Source: Rhodobacter sp. (lineage in GTDB: Bacteria > Pseudomonadota > Alphaproteobacteria > Rhodobacterales > Rhodobacteraceae). Taken from it: a stretch of DNA of 64,000 nt. The stretch is taken from positions 124,001 through 188,000 of the forward strand of contig JADCEN010000013.1 of the NCBI GenBank assembly GCA_020250175.1, read 5' to 3'. Each line of letters begins with the position of its first letter. Positions within the stretch are counted from its first letter, which is position 1. The translations under genes and the position numbers were made by a program. The notes beneath the pieces are model-generated. The model did no database searches and was not told where the DNA came from. It saw nothing but the letters and a program-made list of their open reading frames with translations. This document shows positions 1 through 8,405 of this stretch, piece by piece.

Positions 1-591
1 GGGTCGGCCGTGATATCGGTGATTTTCGGATCGCTGGCGGCCTATTCGCTCAGCCGGGTTGATTTCCGTGGCAAGTCTGATCTTTTCTTCTGGATCATCT
101 CGACCCGGATGGCCCCGGTCGTTGCCGTCATGGTGCCGCTGTTCGCCATTTTCCGCTCGCTCGATCTGGTCGGCACGCTGCCCGGACTGATCCTGGCCTA
201 TACGACGTTCAACCTGCCCTTCGCGATCTGGATCCTGAAGGGGTTCTTCGACAACGTGCCCTACGGCATAGAAGAGGCGCAGATGGTGGATGGCGCAACG
301 CGGTTCCAGGCGTTCCGGTCGATCCTGCCGCTGGTCGCCCCCGGGATCGGGGCCTTCATAGTACTGTGCATCCTTTTTGCCTGGAACGACTTCCTGTTTG
401 CGGCAATCATCGGCTCGGGCGGGGCCAAGACCCTGCCGGTGGCAACCCGCGAACTGGTTCAGCCGCAGAACATCCAGTGGGGCGCGATCATGGCGGCAGG
501 CGTGGTGACGACGGCCCCGATGATGCTGCTGGGCCTTGTGATCCGCAAATACCTTGTGACGGGCCTGACGATGGGCGCCGTCAAGGAATGA
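1..591 (+). CDS. Sugar ABC transporter permease, MalG type (5' end outside window)
   Basis: Inner-membrane permease subunit of a carbohydrate ABC importer. The reading frame is open from base 1, so the N-terminus lies upstream. The visible ~196 residues contain several hydrophobic segments and the EAA loop that contacts the ATPase (EEAQMVDGATRFQAF, around bases 271-315), followed by the conserved LPLVAPG stretch. The C-terminus (LVTGLTMGAVKE) is typical of MalG/UgpE-like subunits. The ATPase gene follows after 51 bases, so the pair should act together. The substrate cannot be read from the permease; the downstream sugar kinase and aldolase suggest a sugar or polyol. Confidence 0.93.
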   Translation, partial: GSAVISVIFGSLAAYSLSRVDFRGKSDLFFWIISTRMAPVVAVMVPLFAIFRSLDLVGTLPGLILAYTTFNLPFAIWILKGFFDNVPYGIEEAQMVDGATRFQAFRSILPLVAPGIGAFIVLCILFAWNDFLFAAIIGSGGAKTLPVATRELVQPQNIQWGAIMAAGVVTTAPMMLLGLVIRKYLVTGLTMGAVKE

Positions 592-642
592 CCTGCGCCG
601 GTCCGCTTGCGGGCCGTGCCTTACGCGATAAAGGAGAAGATC

Positions 643-1737
643 ATGGCAACCGTCACGATCAGGAATGTCTGGAAGTACTATGGCCAAACCCCGGCGGTGA
701 AGGACTTGAATGTCACCTGCCCCGATGGCAGCTTCGTGTCGATCCTTGGTCCTTCGGGCTGTGGCAAGTCTTCGACGATGCGGATGATCGCGGGGCTCGA
801 ACACATCAGCGCGGGCGACATCCTGTTCGACAACCAGCGCATCAACGACCTTGCGCCCAAGGACCGGGACGTGGCGATGGTGTTCGAGAACTATGCGCTC
901 TACCCCCACAAGACGGTGTTTGAAAACATCGCCAACCCGCTGCGCCTGCGCGGCACAGCAGATGCGACCATCAAGGAACGCGTGACGGGGGCCGCCAGGC
1001 TGCTGGAGATCGCCCATCTGCTGGAACGGCGTCCCCATGAACTTTCGGGCGGCCAGAAGCAGCGCGTCGCCATCGGTCGCGCCATTGTGCGCGAGCCGAA
1101 GCTGTTCCTGTTCGACGAACCCATTGCCCACCTCGACGCCAAGCTGCGCGCCCATATGCGGGGCGAGATCAAGCACCTGCAGCGCAATCTGGGAACGACG
1201 ATGATCTACGTCACCCATGACCAGCTGGAAGCCCTGTCGATGGCCGATTTCATCGCGGTCATGCATGACGGCGAGCTGCAGCAATGGGGCACGCCGTCGG
1301 AGATATTCAACAAGCCGGTCAATGCCTGGGTGGCAGGTTTTGTGGGCGAGCCTGCGATGAACTTCCTGACCTGCGACCTCAAGCGCCGGGGCGACGATGT
1401 TGTCCTGTCGCACCACAACTTCGACATTCCGCTGCTGCCGGGCCAGGTGCGGCAACTGAACGGCGCGGCACAGGCCGGAATCGCCCGGATGGGGGTGCGG
1501 CCTGACGCGATGACAGTCTCGATGACGAAACCTTCCGAAGCCGCGATCCAGGGCGAGATCTTTGTCAACGAGCTGCTGGGCGGCGACATGCTGGTCGAGG
1601 TGCAGCTTGCCGACAGCCGCATCCGGGTAAAGACGACGCCAGAGTTTGAAGGCAAGCCCGGCGAGATCTGCTATCTGACGGTGAACAGGGACAAGTGGCA
1701 TGTCTTCGACGCGGGCGACGGACATGCCTATTTCTGA
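643..1737 (+). CDS. Sugar ABC transporter ATP-binding protein (MalK/UgpC type)
   Basis: Cytoplasmic ATPase that powers the importer, 364 aa. Walker A is GPSGCGKSS (residues 36-44), the signature is LSGGQKQR and Walker B is LFLFDEP. After DEP the sequence is IAHLDAKLR, where most relatives have LSNLDAKLR. The C-terminal ~120 residues form the TOBE/OB-like regulatory domain usual in MalK-type subunits. The start at 643 is chosen because AAGGAG lies about 7 bases upstream and the protein then begins with the normal MATVTIRNV; an in-frame start at 607 is less likely. The stop overlaps the start of the next gene, which supports one transcript with the permease. Confidence 0.95.
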   Translation: MATVTIRNVWKYYGQTPAVKDLNVTCPDGSFVSILGPSGCGKSSTMRMIAGLEHISAGDILFDNQRINDLAPKDRDVAMVFENYALYPHKTVFENIANPLRLRGTADATIKERVTGAARLLEIAHLLERRPHELSGGQKQRVAIGRAIVREPKLFLFDEPIAHLDAKLRAHMRGEIKHLQRNLGTTMIYVTHDQLEALSMADFIAVMHDGELQQWGTPSEIFNKPVNAWVAGFVGEPAMNFLTCDLKRRGDDVVLSHHNFDIPLLPGQVRQLNGAAQAGIARMGVRPDAMTVSMTKPSEAAIQGEIFVNELLGGDMLVEVQLADSRIRVKTTPEFEGKPGEICYLTVNRDKWHVFDAGDGHAYF

Positions 1738-2380
1738 CGCCGGGGCCGGGACACCGCGCGAGAGCGCGGCCTATGACGCGGCGCTGGACGCCTTCCGGGC
1801 GGCGCATGTTCCGCAGGACGGGACAGTTGGCATTGTCCGGGCCTATCGCGCCGTTCAGGCAATGCCCTATTTCTCGGGGCCGGACCGGACGCCCTTTGCC
1901 GCGCTGCGCGACGGGCGCGGGGCCTGCACGGCCAAGCACCTTGTCCTTCGCGACCTGCTGCGCCGGATCGGGCTGCGGGCCGAAGTCGAGATCATCGAGG
2001 GCGATTTCTCAACCGCCGTGCCGCTGCACCCTTCGATGCCCCCGGCGCTCGGTGACATGATCCGCGCGGGCGGCGTGACCGATTTTCATTGCCGGGTCTG
2101 GCTGCCGCAGGGCGATGACGGCCAGCGGCTTGATGCGACATGGCCCCGGGGGCTGGCCGCCTGGGGGTTCGCGGCAGACCTTGACTGGGCGGGGCAAGGC
2201 GACACGCAACAGGCCATCGCGCGGGTCACCGTGCGGTCGCGCGACGACGACGTGCTTGGCACCAAGGCAAGGCTTCTGGGCGGTCTGTCAGAGGAGGTGA
2301 CACTCCGCCGCAAGGAATTCCTCGCGCTTCTGTCGGGCTGGATGGCAGGCCTTGCCCTGCCTGAAAATGCAGGAATCTGA
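1724..2380 (+). CDS. Transglutaminase-like domain protein
   Basis: A 218-aa protein with an apparent transglutaminase-like Cys-His-Asp arrangement: GACTAKH (Cys68), DFHCRVWL (His122) and LDATW (Asp137), in the order and spacing of the papain-like transglutaminase fold. No signal peptide is evident, so it is probably cytosolic. It overlaps the ABC ATPase gene by 14 bases and precedes the kinase gene by 18, so it belongs to the sugar operon. An upstream start at 1700 is possible. Its role is unknown; a cysteine peptidase or amidase acting on a conjugated substrate is one inference. Catalytic activity is inferred only from the triad. Confidence 0.65.
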   Translation: MPISDAGAGTPRESAAYDAALDAFRAAHVPQDGTVGIVRAYRAVQAMPYFSGPDRTPFAALRDGRGACTAKHLVLRDLLRRIGLRAEVEIIEGDFSTAVPLHPSMPPALGDMIRAGGVTDFHCRVWLPQGDDGQRLDATWPRGLAAWGFAADLDWAGQGDTQQAIARVTVRSRDDDVLGTKARLLGGLSEEVTLRRKEFLALLSGWMAGLALPENAGI

Positions 2381-2398
2381 CGGCGGGGGGGGAATATC

Positions 2399-3961
2399 TT
2401 GTCAAAGGCGAAACGGGTATTTGTCGGGATCGACGCGGGCACCACGGGATGCACGGTCATCATCTTTGACGGGGCCGGCAATTCGGTCGGCCACGGCTAC
2501 CAGGAATACGACTGCACCTCGCCCCAGCCGGGGTGGATCGAGCAAAGCCTTGATGATGTCTGGCGCGGAATCTGTTCTGCGACCAAACAGGCGGTGGCAA
2601 AAGCAGACCTGCCGCAGGATGCCTATCAGTCGGTCGGGCTGTCCAGTCAGCGGGGCACCTTCGGCCTGCTGGACCAGAACCGCCGGCCGCTTGAGAATTC
2701 GCTGGTCTGGAACTGCGGGCGCGCGCTGAAAAGCGTCGCGGCGATTGCCGCCGAATTCGACCCCGAGGAACACCAGACCCATACGGGTATGCAGATCAGC
2801 CCGCTCTGGTCAGCGGCAAAGATCATCTGGCTTCGGGAGAACCGGCCCGACCTGTTCGATGCCACCCGCTGGTTCGTGAACGGGCAAGAGTATTTCCTGT
2901 GGCGGATGGGGGCGGATGACTGGGCCACCGATCCTGCGTCGCTGACGCTGAACGGGATGATGGACATTGCCAAGCTCGACTGGTCGGACCGCATTCTCGG
3001 GATCTGCGGTGTCGGGCGCGACCGGTTGCCGCCGGTGGGCACGCCTGCCACCATGGCGGGCCGCCTGTCCAAGGCCGCCGCGCACGAGACCGGTCTGCCC
3101 GAAGGCGTGGTCCTGTGCCGCGGGGCGGGCGACCAGCAATGTGCGGCCATCGGGGCGGGGGTGATCCGGCAGGGCATGGCCGAGTTCACCGTCGGCACAT
3201 CAGGCGTGATGGTGGCGCATCTGGACAGCGTTGCGCGCATCAAGGGCAACAAGCTTTGGTGGGGCGGTCATGGCGTGCCCGGCGCCTGGGACATCGAGGG
3301 CGGTGCCTTCTCGCTCGGTGCGTCGCTGCGGTGGTGGCGCGACAAGCTGGGCCGGGACGAAATGGACGAAAGCCGCCAACGCAAATGCAGCGTCTATACC
3401 GTGATGGTCGATCAGGCCGAGCGGTCAAAGCCGGGGGCCAACGGCGCGCTTTTCCACAGCTTCATGGCCAGCCAGGTCACGCCCTATTACGATGCCGTGG
3501 CGCGCGGCGGCTTCCTGGGGCTGGGCCTTTACCACGAACGCCACGACCTGATCCGCGCGCTGCTGGAAGGCTGCGCGCATGAGATGAAAATGGTCGTGGA
3601 CAGCTTCCAGTCAGACATCGAAGGCGGCATTACCGATTTCCGCCTGACCGGGGGCGGCACAAAATCGGACGGTTTCGTGCAGATCATGACCGATATCATC
3701 GGCCTGCCCTCGACTGTCACCAGGGAACGGGAATGCACGGCACTTGGGGCGGCAATCCTTGGGGCCTATGGTGCAGGCGCCTTCGCCAGCATTGACGAGG
3801 CAGTTGGCGCGATGGTCCAGGTGGAGGGCACCTTCGAGCCGAACGGCAACCTCGGCGGCCTCTACGCCGAACAGCACAGCATTTACCGCGGCATCTACGA
3901 GGCCATCGCAAAATCGGGCCAGTATGCCGCGCTGTCCGATTTCTCGCAAAAGTACCAATGA
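2399..3961 (+). CDS. FGGY-family carbohydrate kinase
   Basis: ATP-dependent sugar kinase of 520 aa, the usual length for the FGGY family (xylulokinase, glycerol kinase, LsrK). The N-terminal phosphate-1 motif is GIDAGTTGCTVIIF; the C-terminal ATP-binding region contains RLTGGGTKSDGFVQI and ECTALGAAILGAYGAG. The start is a TTG at 2399 preceded by a G-rich tract. The next in-frame ATGs would cut into the fold, so TTG is favoured. The substrate cannot be assigned. The neighbours (VOC protein, ketose-bisphosphate aldolase, phosphatase, ABM protein) suggest that the kinase makes the phosphorylated intermediate of this pathway. Confidence 0.93.
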   Translation: MSKAKRVFVGIDAGTTGCTVIIFDGAGNSVGHGYQEYDCTSPQPGWIEQSLDDVWRGICSATKQAVAKADLPQDAYQSVGLSSQRGTFGLLDQNRRPLENSLVWNCGRALKSVAAIAAEFDPEEHQTHTGMQISPLWSAAKIIWLRENRPDLFDATRWFVNGQEYFLWRMGADDWATDPASLTLNGMMDIAKLDWSDRILGICGVGRDRLPPVGTPATMAGRLSKAAAHETGLPEGVVLCRGAGDQQCAAIGAGVIRQGMAEFTVGTSGVMVAHLDSVARIKGNKLWWGGHGVPGAWDIEGGAFSLGASLRWWRDKLGRDEMDESRQRKCSVYTVMVDQAERSKPGANGALFHSFMASQVTPYYDAVARGGFLGLGLYHERHDLIRALLEGCAHEMKMVVDSFQSDIEGGITDFRLTGGGTKSDGFVQIMTDIIGLPSTVTRERECTALGAAILGAYGAGAFASIDEAVGAMVQVEGTFEPNGNLGGLYAEQHSIYRGIYEAIAKSGQYAALSDFSQKYQ

Positions 3962-3979
3962 TCTGAAGGGAGAAACATC

Positions 3980-4534
3980 ATGCCGATACCTGGCATCCGC
4001 GGAATGGAACACGTGGGCATCACCGTGCCCGACATCAACGAGGCCTGTGATTTCTTCACCCGCATCCTTGGGGCCGAGGTGCTGTTCACCGCGGCGACCG
4101 ACTTTCGCGGCGAGGGCGACTGGATGCACGAGCACCTGAACGTGCATCCCCGGTCCGAGATCAAGGAGTTCCGCTATGTCCGCCTGGGCAACGGCACGAA
4201 CCTTGAGGTCTTCCAGTATTCTGCGCCCGACCAGAAAACCGAAGGGCCGCTGAAGAACAGCGACGTCGGCGGGCACCACTTGGCCTTCTATGTCGATGAC
4301 ATGGCTGCGGCAATCCGGTTCCTGAAGGACAATGGCGTGCGCGTGCTGGGTGAACCCACAAGCTACACCGACGGGCCGAACCTGGGTCTGACCTGGTGCT
4401 ATTTCCTTGCGCCCTGGGGCTTGCAGCTCGAGGTGGTGTCTTCCCCCAAAGGCACCACTTTCGACAACGAGGCCAAGTCAGCCGGCCGCCGCCGCCTGTT
4501 CGACCCCTCGCGCCCTGCCGAAACGCTGATCTGA
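3980..4534 (+). CDS. VOC-superfamily (glyoxalase/bleomycin-resistance fold) protein
   Basis: A 184-aa protein starting GMEHVGITVPDI, the typical first strand of a vicinal-oxygen-chelate domain, with paired beta-alpha-beta-beta-beta modules. Candidate metal ligands are the His in the first strand (MEHVGI), the Glu in NLEVFQY, the His in GGHHLAFYV and the Glu in LQLEVVSS, the expected ligand positions. It lies 18 bases after the kinase gene and has an AAGGGAG ribosome site. Members are isomerases, epimerases, lyases or dioxygenases; here an isomerase or epimerase acting on a sugar-derived carbonyl compound fits the context, but this is inference. Confidence 0.82.
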   Translation: MPIPGIRGMEHVGITVPDINEACDFFTRILGAEVLFTAATDFRGEGDWMHEHLNVHPRSEIKEFRYVRLGNGTNLEVFQYSAPDQKTEGPLKNSDVGGHHLAFYVDDMAAAIRFLKDNGVRVLGEPTSYTDGPNLGLTWCYFLAPWGLQLEVVSSPKGTTFDNEAKSAGRRRLFDPSRPAETLI

Positions 4535-4544
4535 CCCAAACATC

Positions 4545-4571
4545 GCACCCGCCGGCCGCTTCGGCGGGTGC
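4545..4571 (+). other. Perfect 10-bp inverted repeat in the VOC-aldolase gap
   Basis: GCACCCGCCG (4545-4554) and CGGCGGGTGC (4562-4571) form a perfect stem with a 7-base loop, placed between the VOC stop and the aldolase ribosome site. There is no T-run, so it is more likely an RNA processing or stability element that sets unequal expression within the operon than a full terminator. Confidence 0.55.
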
Positions 4572-4590
4572 CCGCCCAAAGGAGGCTCCT

Positions 4591-5469
4591 ATGCCGCTTG
4601 TCTCGATGGCCCCGATGCTGCGCCAGGCCCGCGCCAACCGCTACGGCATCGCTGCCTACAACATGATCGACTTCAACTCGGCCCGTGCCATCATCGACGG
4701 CGCGGCCGACCTTGACGCCCCGGTGATCGTCCAGGTCAGCGTCAAGACCGTAAAGCACTGGGGTTATGCGCATATCGCCACCTGGGTGCGGATGCTGGCC
4801 AATGATGTGGCGACACCCGTCGCGCTGCATCTGGATCATTGCACCGACATCGACGTGATCCGGCGCTGCATCGACGCGGGCTGGACGAGCGTGATGTTCG
4901 ACGGATCGGCCTTGCCCTTTGCCGACAACCTGGAGAAATCGGTGCAGGTCTATGGCCTGACCGAGGCGGCCGGAGTGGGGCTCGAGGCCGAAATCGGCGC
5001 CATCGGCGGGGTCGAGGACGACAAGGTGGTGAACGACGATGCCTCGCGCCTTGCCGATTTCGACGAATGTGTGAAATTCGTGGCAGAGATGCCGAACCTG
5101 GCGGTATTTGCGCCGGCCATCGGCACCGCCCACGGCTTTTACAAGGGCGAAGCCAAGATCGCCTATGGCCTGCTGGACCGGATCACCGCCGCCATTTCAA
5201 CACCCATCGCGCTGCATGGCGGGACCGGGTTGACGGATGACCAGTTTCACCGCTGCATCGCCGCAGGCTGCGGCAAGGTCAACATCTCGACCATGCACAA
5301 GCGGCTGTTCATCGAAGGCTTCGTCAACCTCAAGGCCGAACGGCCCAGGCTGGAAGAACCGTTGCCCTTCATCTCTGCCCAGCATGCCGCGATGAAGGCC
5401 GATGTGATGACATGCATTCGCACCTTCGGTTCGGCCGGGCGCGCGGCGGAGGCCGCCCATGCCGCATGA
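4591..5469 (+). CDS. Class II ketose-bisphosphate aldolase (FbaA/GatY/KbaY family)
   Basis: Zn-dependent aldolase of 292 aa that would cleave a ketose (bis)phosphate into dihydroxyacetone phosphate and an aldehyde. Visible motifs are AAYNMIDF near the N-terminus, the metal-binding LHLDHCTD, MFDGSALPF, LEAEIGAIGG and the phosphate-binding LHGGTGLTD. The start at 4591 is fixed by AAAGGAGG a few bases upstream; an upstream open frame to 4396 is a shadow over the VOC gene. It overlaps the HAD gene by 11 bases. The family is clear, but the exact substrate (fructose, tagatose or another ketose phosphate) cannot be read. Confidence 0.93.
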   Translation: MPLVSMAPMLRQARANRYGIAAYNMIDFNSARAIIDGAADLDAPVIVQVSVKTVKHWGYAHIATWVRMLANDVATPVALHLDHCTDIDVIRRCIDAGWTSVMFDGSALPFADNLEKSVQVYGLTEAAGVGLEAEIGAIGGVEDDKVVNDDASRLADFDECVKFVAEMPNLAVFAPAIGTAHGFYKGEAKIAYGLLDRITAAISTPIALHGGTGLTDDQFHRCIAAGCGKVNISTMHKRLFIEGFVNLKAERPRLEEPLPFISAQHAAMKADVMTCIRTFGSAGRAAEAAHAA

Positions 5470-6175
5470 GATGCAGGCGCTGATCTTCGATTGCGATGGC
5501 GTGCTGGTGGATACCGAACGCGACGGCCACCGTGCCGCCTTCAATGCGGCCTTCCGGGCCGAGGGACTGGCGACCGACTGGCCGGAAGACCGGTATGGCG
5601 AGTTGTTGACCACCGGCGGCGGCAAGGAACGGATGCGGCGGCATTATGACGAAACCGGCTGGCCGGTCGCCGAACCGGACCGCGATGCCCTGATCCTGCG
5701 CCTGCATCTGGCCAAGACCGACCTCTTCATGCAGCTGATCGAACAGGGTGCGCTGCCCCTTCGCCCCGGAGTGGCGCGCATGGTCGATGCGGCTTTGGCA
5801 GCCGGGCTGAAGGTTGCCGTCTGCTCGACCTCGAACGAGCGTGCGGTGGCCACGGTGGTCCGCGTGATGCTGGGGAAAGACCGGGCCGCGCGGATCACCA
5901 TCTTTGCAGGCGACGCCGTTGCCAGGAAGAAGCCCGACCCGGCGATCTATACCCTTGCCGCTGCGACGCTTGGCCTGACGCCCGCCGCCTGCGTGGTGAT
6001 CGAGGACAGCAACATCGGGCTCAGGGCCGCAAGGGGTGCGGGGATGCGCTGCATCGTGACCCGGTCCACTTACACCCGCGACGAGGATTTCACCGGGGCA
6101 GATCGGGTCGTGGACGATCTGGACCAGGGTATCGACCTGGACCTTTGCCGCGCCCTGACCATACAGGAGGACTGA
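5459..6175 (+). CDS. HAD-superfamily phosphatase/phosphomutase (CbbY/GPH-like)
   Basis: A 238-aa HAD hydrolase with motif I DCDGVLVDTE (nucleophile Asp11, acid/base Asp13), a helical cap, motif II in CSTSNE, the lysine in ARKKPDP and motif IV in VVIEDSNIGL. It resembles CbbY and beta-phosphoglucomutase-like proteins. It overlaps the aldolase gene by 11 bases, indicating translational coupling. It probably dephosphorylates or isomerises a phosphosugar of this pathway or removes a damaging side product. Confidence 0.9.
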   Translation: MPHEMQALIFDCDGVLVDTERDGHRAAFNAAFRAEGLATDWPEDRYGELLTTGGGKERMRRHYDETGWPVAEPDRDALILRLHLAKTDLFMQLIEQGALPLRPGVARMVDAALAAGLKVAVCSTSNERAVATVVRVMLGKDRAARITIFAGDAVARKKPDPAIYTLAAATLGLTPAACVVIEDSNIGLRAARGAGMRCIVTRSTYTRDEDFTGADRVVDDLDQGIDLDLCRALTIQED

Positions 6176-6176
6176 T

Positions 6177-6461
6177 ATGCCGTTGACCGTGATTGCCACC
6201 CTGAAAGCGAAGCAGGGCAAGGAAGAAGTGCTGTATACCGCGCTGAAGAGCCTTCTCGCCCCGACCCGCGCTGAAAAGGGCTGCGTCTTCTACGACATGC
6301 ACAAATCGGCTGATGAGCCCGGCCTTTTCATGTTCACTGAGGAATGGGAAACCCGGCCGCTTTGGGACGACCACATGAATGCCCCGCACCTGAAAGCATT
6401 CGCAGCCCGGCAGGATGAGCTGTGCGAAAGCTGGACATTGTTTACCGGCGAAAGGGTCTGA
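6177..6461 (+). CDS. Antibiotic-biosynthesis-monooxygenase (ABM) fold protein, LsrG-like size
   Basis: A 94-aa dimeric alpha/beta-barrel (ABM) domain protein starting MPLTVIATLKAK with the family hallmarks GCVFYDMHKS and FTEEWETRPLWDDHM. The start has AGGAGG directly upstream and follows the HAD stop by one base. Family members include quinol monooxygenases and LsrG, the phospho-AI-2 isomerase, which has nearly the same length. Next to an FGGY kinase and an aldolase, an isomerase role on a phosphorylated dicarbonyl is plausible but unproven. Confidence 0.85.
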   Translation: MPLTVIATLKAKQGKEEVLYTALKSLLAPTRAEKGCVFYDMHKSADEPGLFMFTEEWETRPLWDDHMNAPHLKAFAARQDELCESWTLFTGERV

Positions 6462-6465
6462 TGCG

Positions 6466-7158
6466 ATGAAGATCAAGTTCTACGCCCATGCAAGCTTCCG
6501 CCTGGAAGGCGACGGTCTGGCCATCGTGACCGATCCGTTCAACTGCGAAAGATCGCATTTCGACCCGATAAACGAACCCGCCGACATCGTGCTGATGTCG
6601 TCGGATACCGATGATTTCCATTCCGATCCATCCCACGTCCTTGGCAACCCCGAGGTGGTGAACACGCTGGCGCTGCCGCCGGGCGGAAGGGTGGTCAAGG
6701 GCATTGCCGTAACCTCCTATCCGGCGACGGAAAGTCTGACCTTCGACTATCAGACGGAATACGGCCGCGACCCGGATGCCAACGCCCTGTATCATTTCAC
6801 GCTTGGGGGCCTCAGGTTCCTGCATATGGGCGACATCGGCACGGCAGTGCCGGATGGCCACCTGCAGGCGCTTAGGGGCAAGGTCGATGTGCTGCTGGCG
6901 CTGACCGGCGATCATGCGACAATTGCCCTGCCTGACCTTGATGCTGCAATCGACGTGATAGGGCCGCGCGCGGTGATCCCGATGCACTACTACAGTCCCA
7001 AGGGTGTTCTGAAGATCGAGCCGGTGGAAAGCTTCCTTGCCCGGGTGCCCGCAGACCGGGTCACGCATGTCGGCGGGCCCGAACTGGAACTGACCGACGC
7101 CATGCTGCCCGCAGCGGGTCTGGCCCCGCGCGTGTTCGTCTTCGAACAGTCGCGCTGA
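6466..7158 (+). CDS. MBL-fold metallo-hydrolase, UlaG-like
   Basis: A 230-aa metallo-beta-lactamase-fold protein beginning MKIKFYAHASFRLEGDG. It has the short pattern of UlaG/YtnP-like enzymes (HASF, TDPFN, FHSDPSH, LHMGDIG, LTGDHAT, PMHYY) rather than the classical HxHxDH, which reads here as SSDTDDFHSD. UlaG is L-ascorbate-6-phosphate lactonase, so a lactonase or esterase role on a sugar intermediate is a reasonable guess. It starts 4 bases after the ABM gene and is followed after 2 bases by the beta-propeller gene, so it is within the operon. Confidence 0.82.
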   Translation: MKIKFYAHASFRLEGDGLAIVTDPFNCERSHFDPINEPADIVLMSSDTDDFHSDPSHVLGNPEVVNTLALPPGGRVVKGIAVTSYPATESLTFDYQTEYGRDPDANALYHFTLGGLRFLHMGDIGTAVPDGHLQALRGKVDVLLALTGDHATIALPDLDAAIDVIGPRAVIPMHYYSPKGVLKIEPVESFLARVPADRVTHVGGPELELTDAMLPAAGLAPRVFVFEQSR

Positions 7159-7160
7159 CC

Positions 7161-8399
7161 GTGACAGCGGACCTGCACCCCGTCCACGCCAGCAACATGC
7201 GGCTTCTTGCCCACAGCGATCAGGGCGGGCGGCCCGACGGGGTGCAGATCATGGTACATCGCGGCCATGGCTATGTCGGCCACATTTTTTCAAGGGGATT
7301 CAGCGTCATAGACCTGCGCGATCCGCTGCACCCGCGTCCGGTGGCCTATATCCCTGCGCCGGCGAACACCTGGTGCCTGCATCTGCAGACGCATGAGGAC
7401 CTGCTGCTGGTGATCCACAACAAGGACATGTTCGCCCAGGCCGACATGGCTGACGAAAAGGCGTATTACAAGGGCGGGGTCAGCCATCATGCCAGCGTGG
7501 CGCGCGACTGGTCGGCGGGCATGGCGGTCTATGACATTTCGATACCCGAGGCGCCCCGGCAGATCGGGTTCATGCCCGTGGACGGAACGGGCCTGCACCG
7601 CATCTGGTATACCGGCGGACGATGGGCTTATGCTTCGGCCCTGCCCGAAGGGTTCACCGACTACATCCTGATCACCATCGACCTGGCCGATCCGTCCCGC
7701 CCGGTGATGGCGGGCAAGTTCTGGCTGCCGGGCATGAACGCGGCGGCAGGCGAACTGCCCGACTGGCCTTTGCCACATGGCCGTTTCGGGCTGCATCACC
7801 CGATCGTGCAGGGCGACATCGCCTATTGCAGCTGGCGCGATGCCTGCCTTGCGATCGTCGATGTCTCCGACCGTGCGGCGCCCCGGCTGATGCGGCATCT
7901 TGTCTGGTCGCCCCCTTTCGGCGGCGGCACGCATAACGCACTGCCCCTGCCGGGCCGCGACCTTCTGATCGTGGTCGACGAAACCGTGCTGGACCATGGC
8001 GAGGACGGGGTGAAGCCGATCTGGGTCTTTGACAACCAGGTCAAGGGCAAGCCAATCAGCATTTCAACCTTCCCGCCTCCGGCGGACCGCGACTATACGG
8101 CGGTGGGCGGTCATTTCGGGCCCCACAACATCCACGAGAACCGCCCCGGAACCTTCCAGAGCGAAGAGCTGATCTTTTCAACCTGGCAGAATGCCGGTGT
8201 GCGCGTGCATGACATCCGTGATCCGTTCCGACCGGTGGAGGTGGGGGCCTGCGTGCCGCCCCCTCCCCCCCGGATGATGGACCCGCGCCCGAACCGCGCC
8301 GCAGTGCTGCATTCGGCCGATGTCCATGTGGACCGCAACGGCCTTGTCTATGTCACGGATTTCAACGCGGGCCTGTCGGTGATGGAGTATCTGGGCTAA
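7161..8399 (+). CDS. LVIVD-repeat beta-propeller protein
   Basis: A 412-aa protein with repeated strands of the LVIVD type (GFSVIDLRDPLHPRPVAYI, MAVYDISIPEAPRQIGF, ACLAIVDVSDRAAPRL, VRVHDIRDPFRPVEVG), consistent with a propeller. No signal peptide is visible. The start is a GTG two bases after the preceding stop. The propeller contains many conserved histidines (GGTHNALPLPG, FGPHNIHENRPG, VLHSADVHVD), which could bind metal. It closes this operon and converges with the RpiR gene. The function is unknown; such proteins are often annotated only as LVIVD repeat proteins. Confidence 0.8.
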   Translation: MTADLHPVHASNMRLLAHSDQGGRPDGVQIMVHRGHGYVGHIFSRGFSVIDLRDPLHPRPVAYIPAPANTWCLHLQTHEDLLLVIHNKDMFAQADMADEKAYYKGGVSHHASVARDWSAGMAVYDISIPEAPRQIGFMPVDGTGLHRIWYTGGRWAYASALPEGFTDYILITIDLADPSRPVMAGKFWLPGMNAAAGELPDWPLPHGRFGLHHPIVQGDIAYCSWRDACLAIVDVSDRAAPRLMRHLVWSPPFGGGTHNALPLPGRDLLIVVDETVLDHGEDGVKPIWVFDNQVKGKPISISTFPPPADRDYTAVGGHFGPHNIHENRPGTFQSEELIFSTWQNAGVRVHDIRDPFRPVEVGACVPPPPPRMMDPRPNRAAVLHSADVHVDRNGLVYVTDFNAGLSVMEYLG

Positions 8400-8405
8400 G
8401 CCGTC

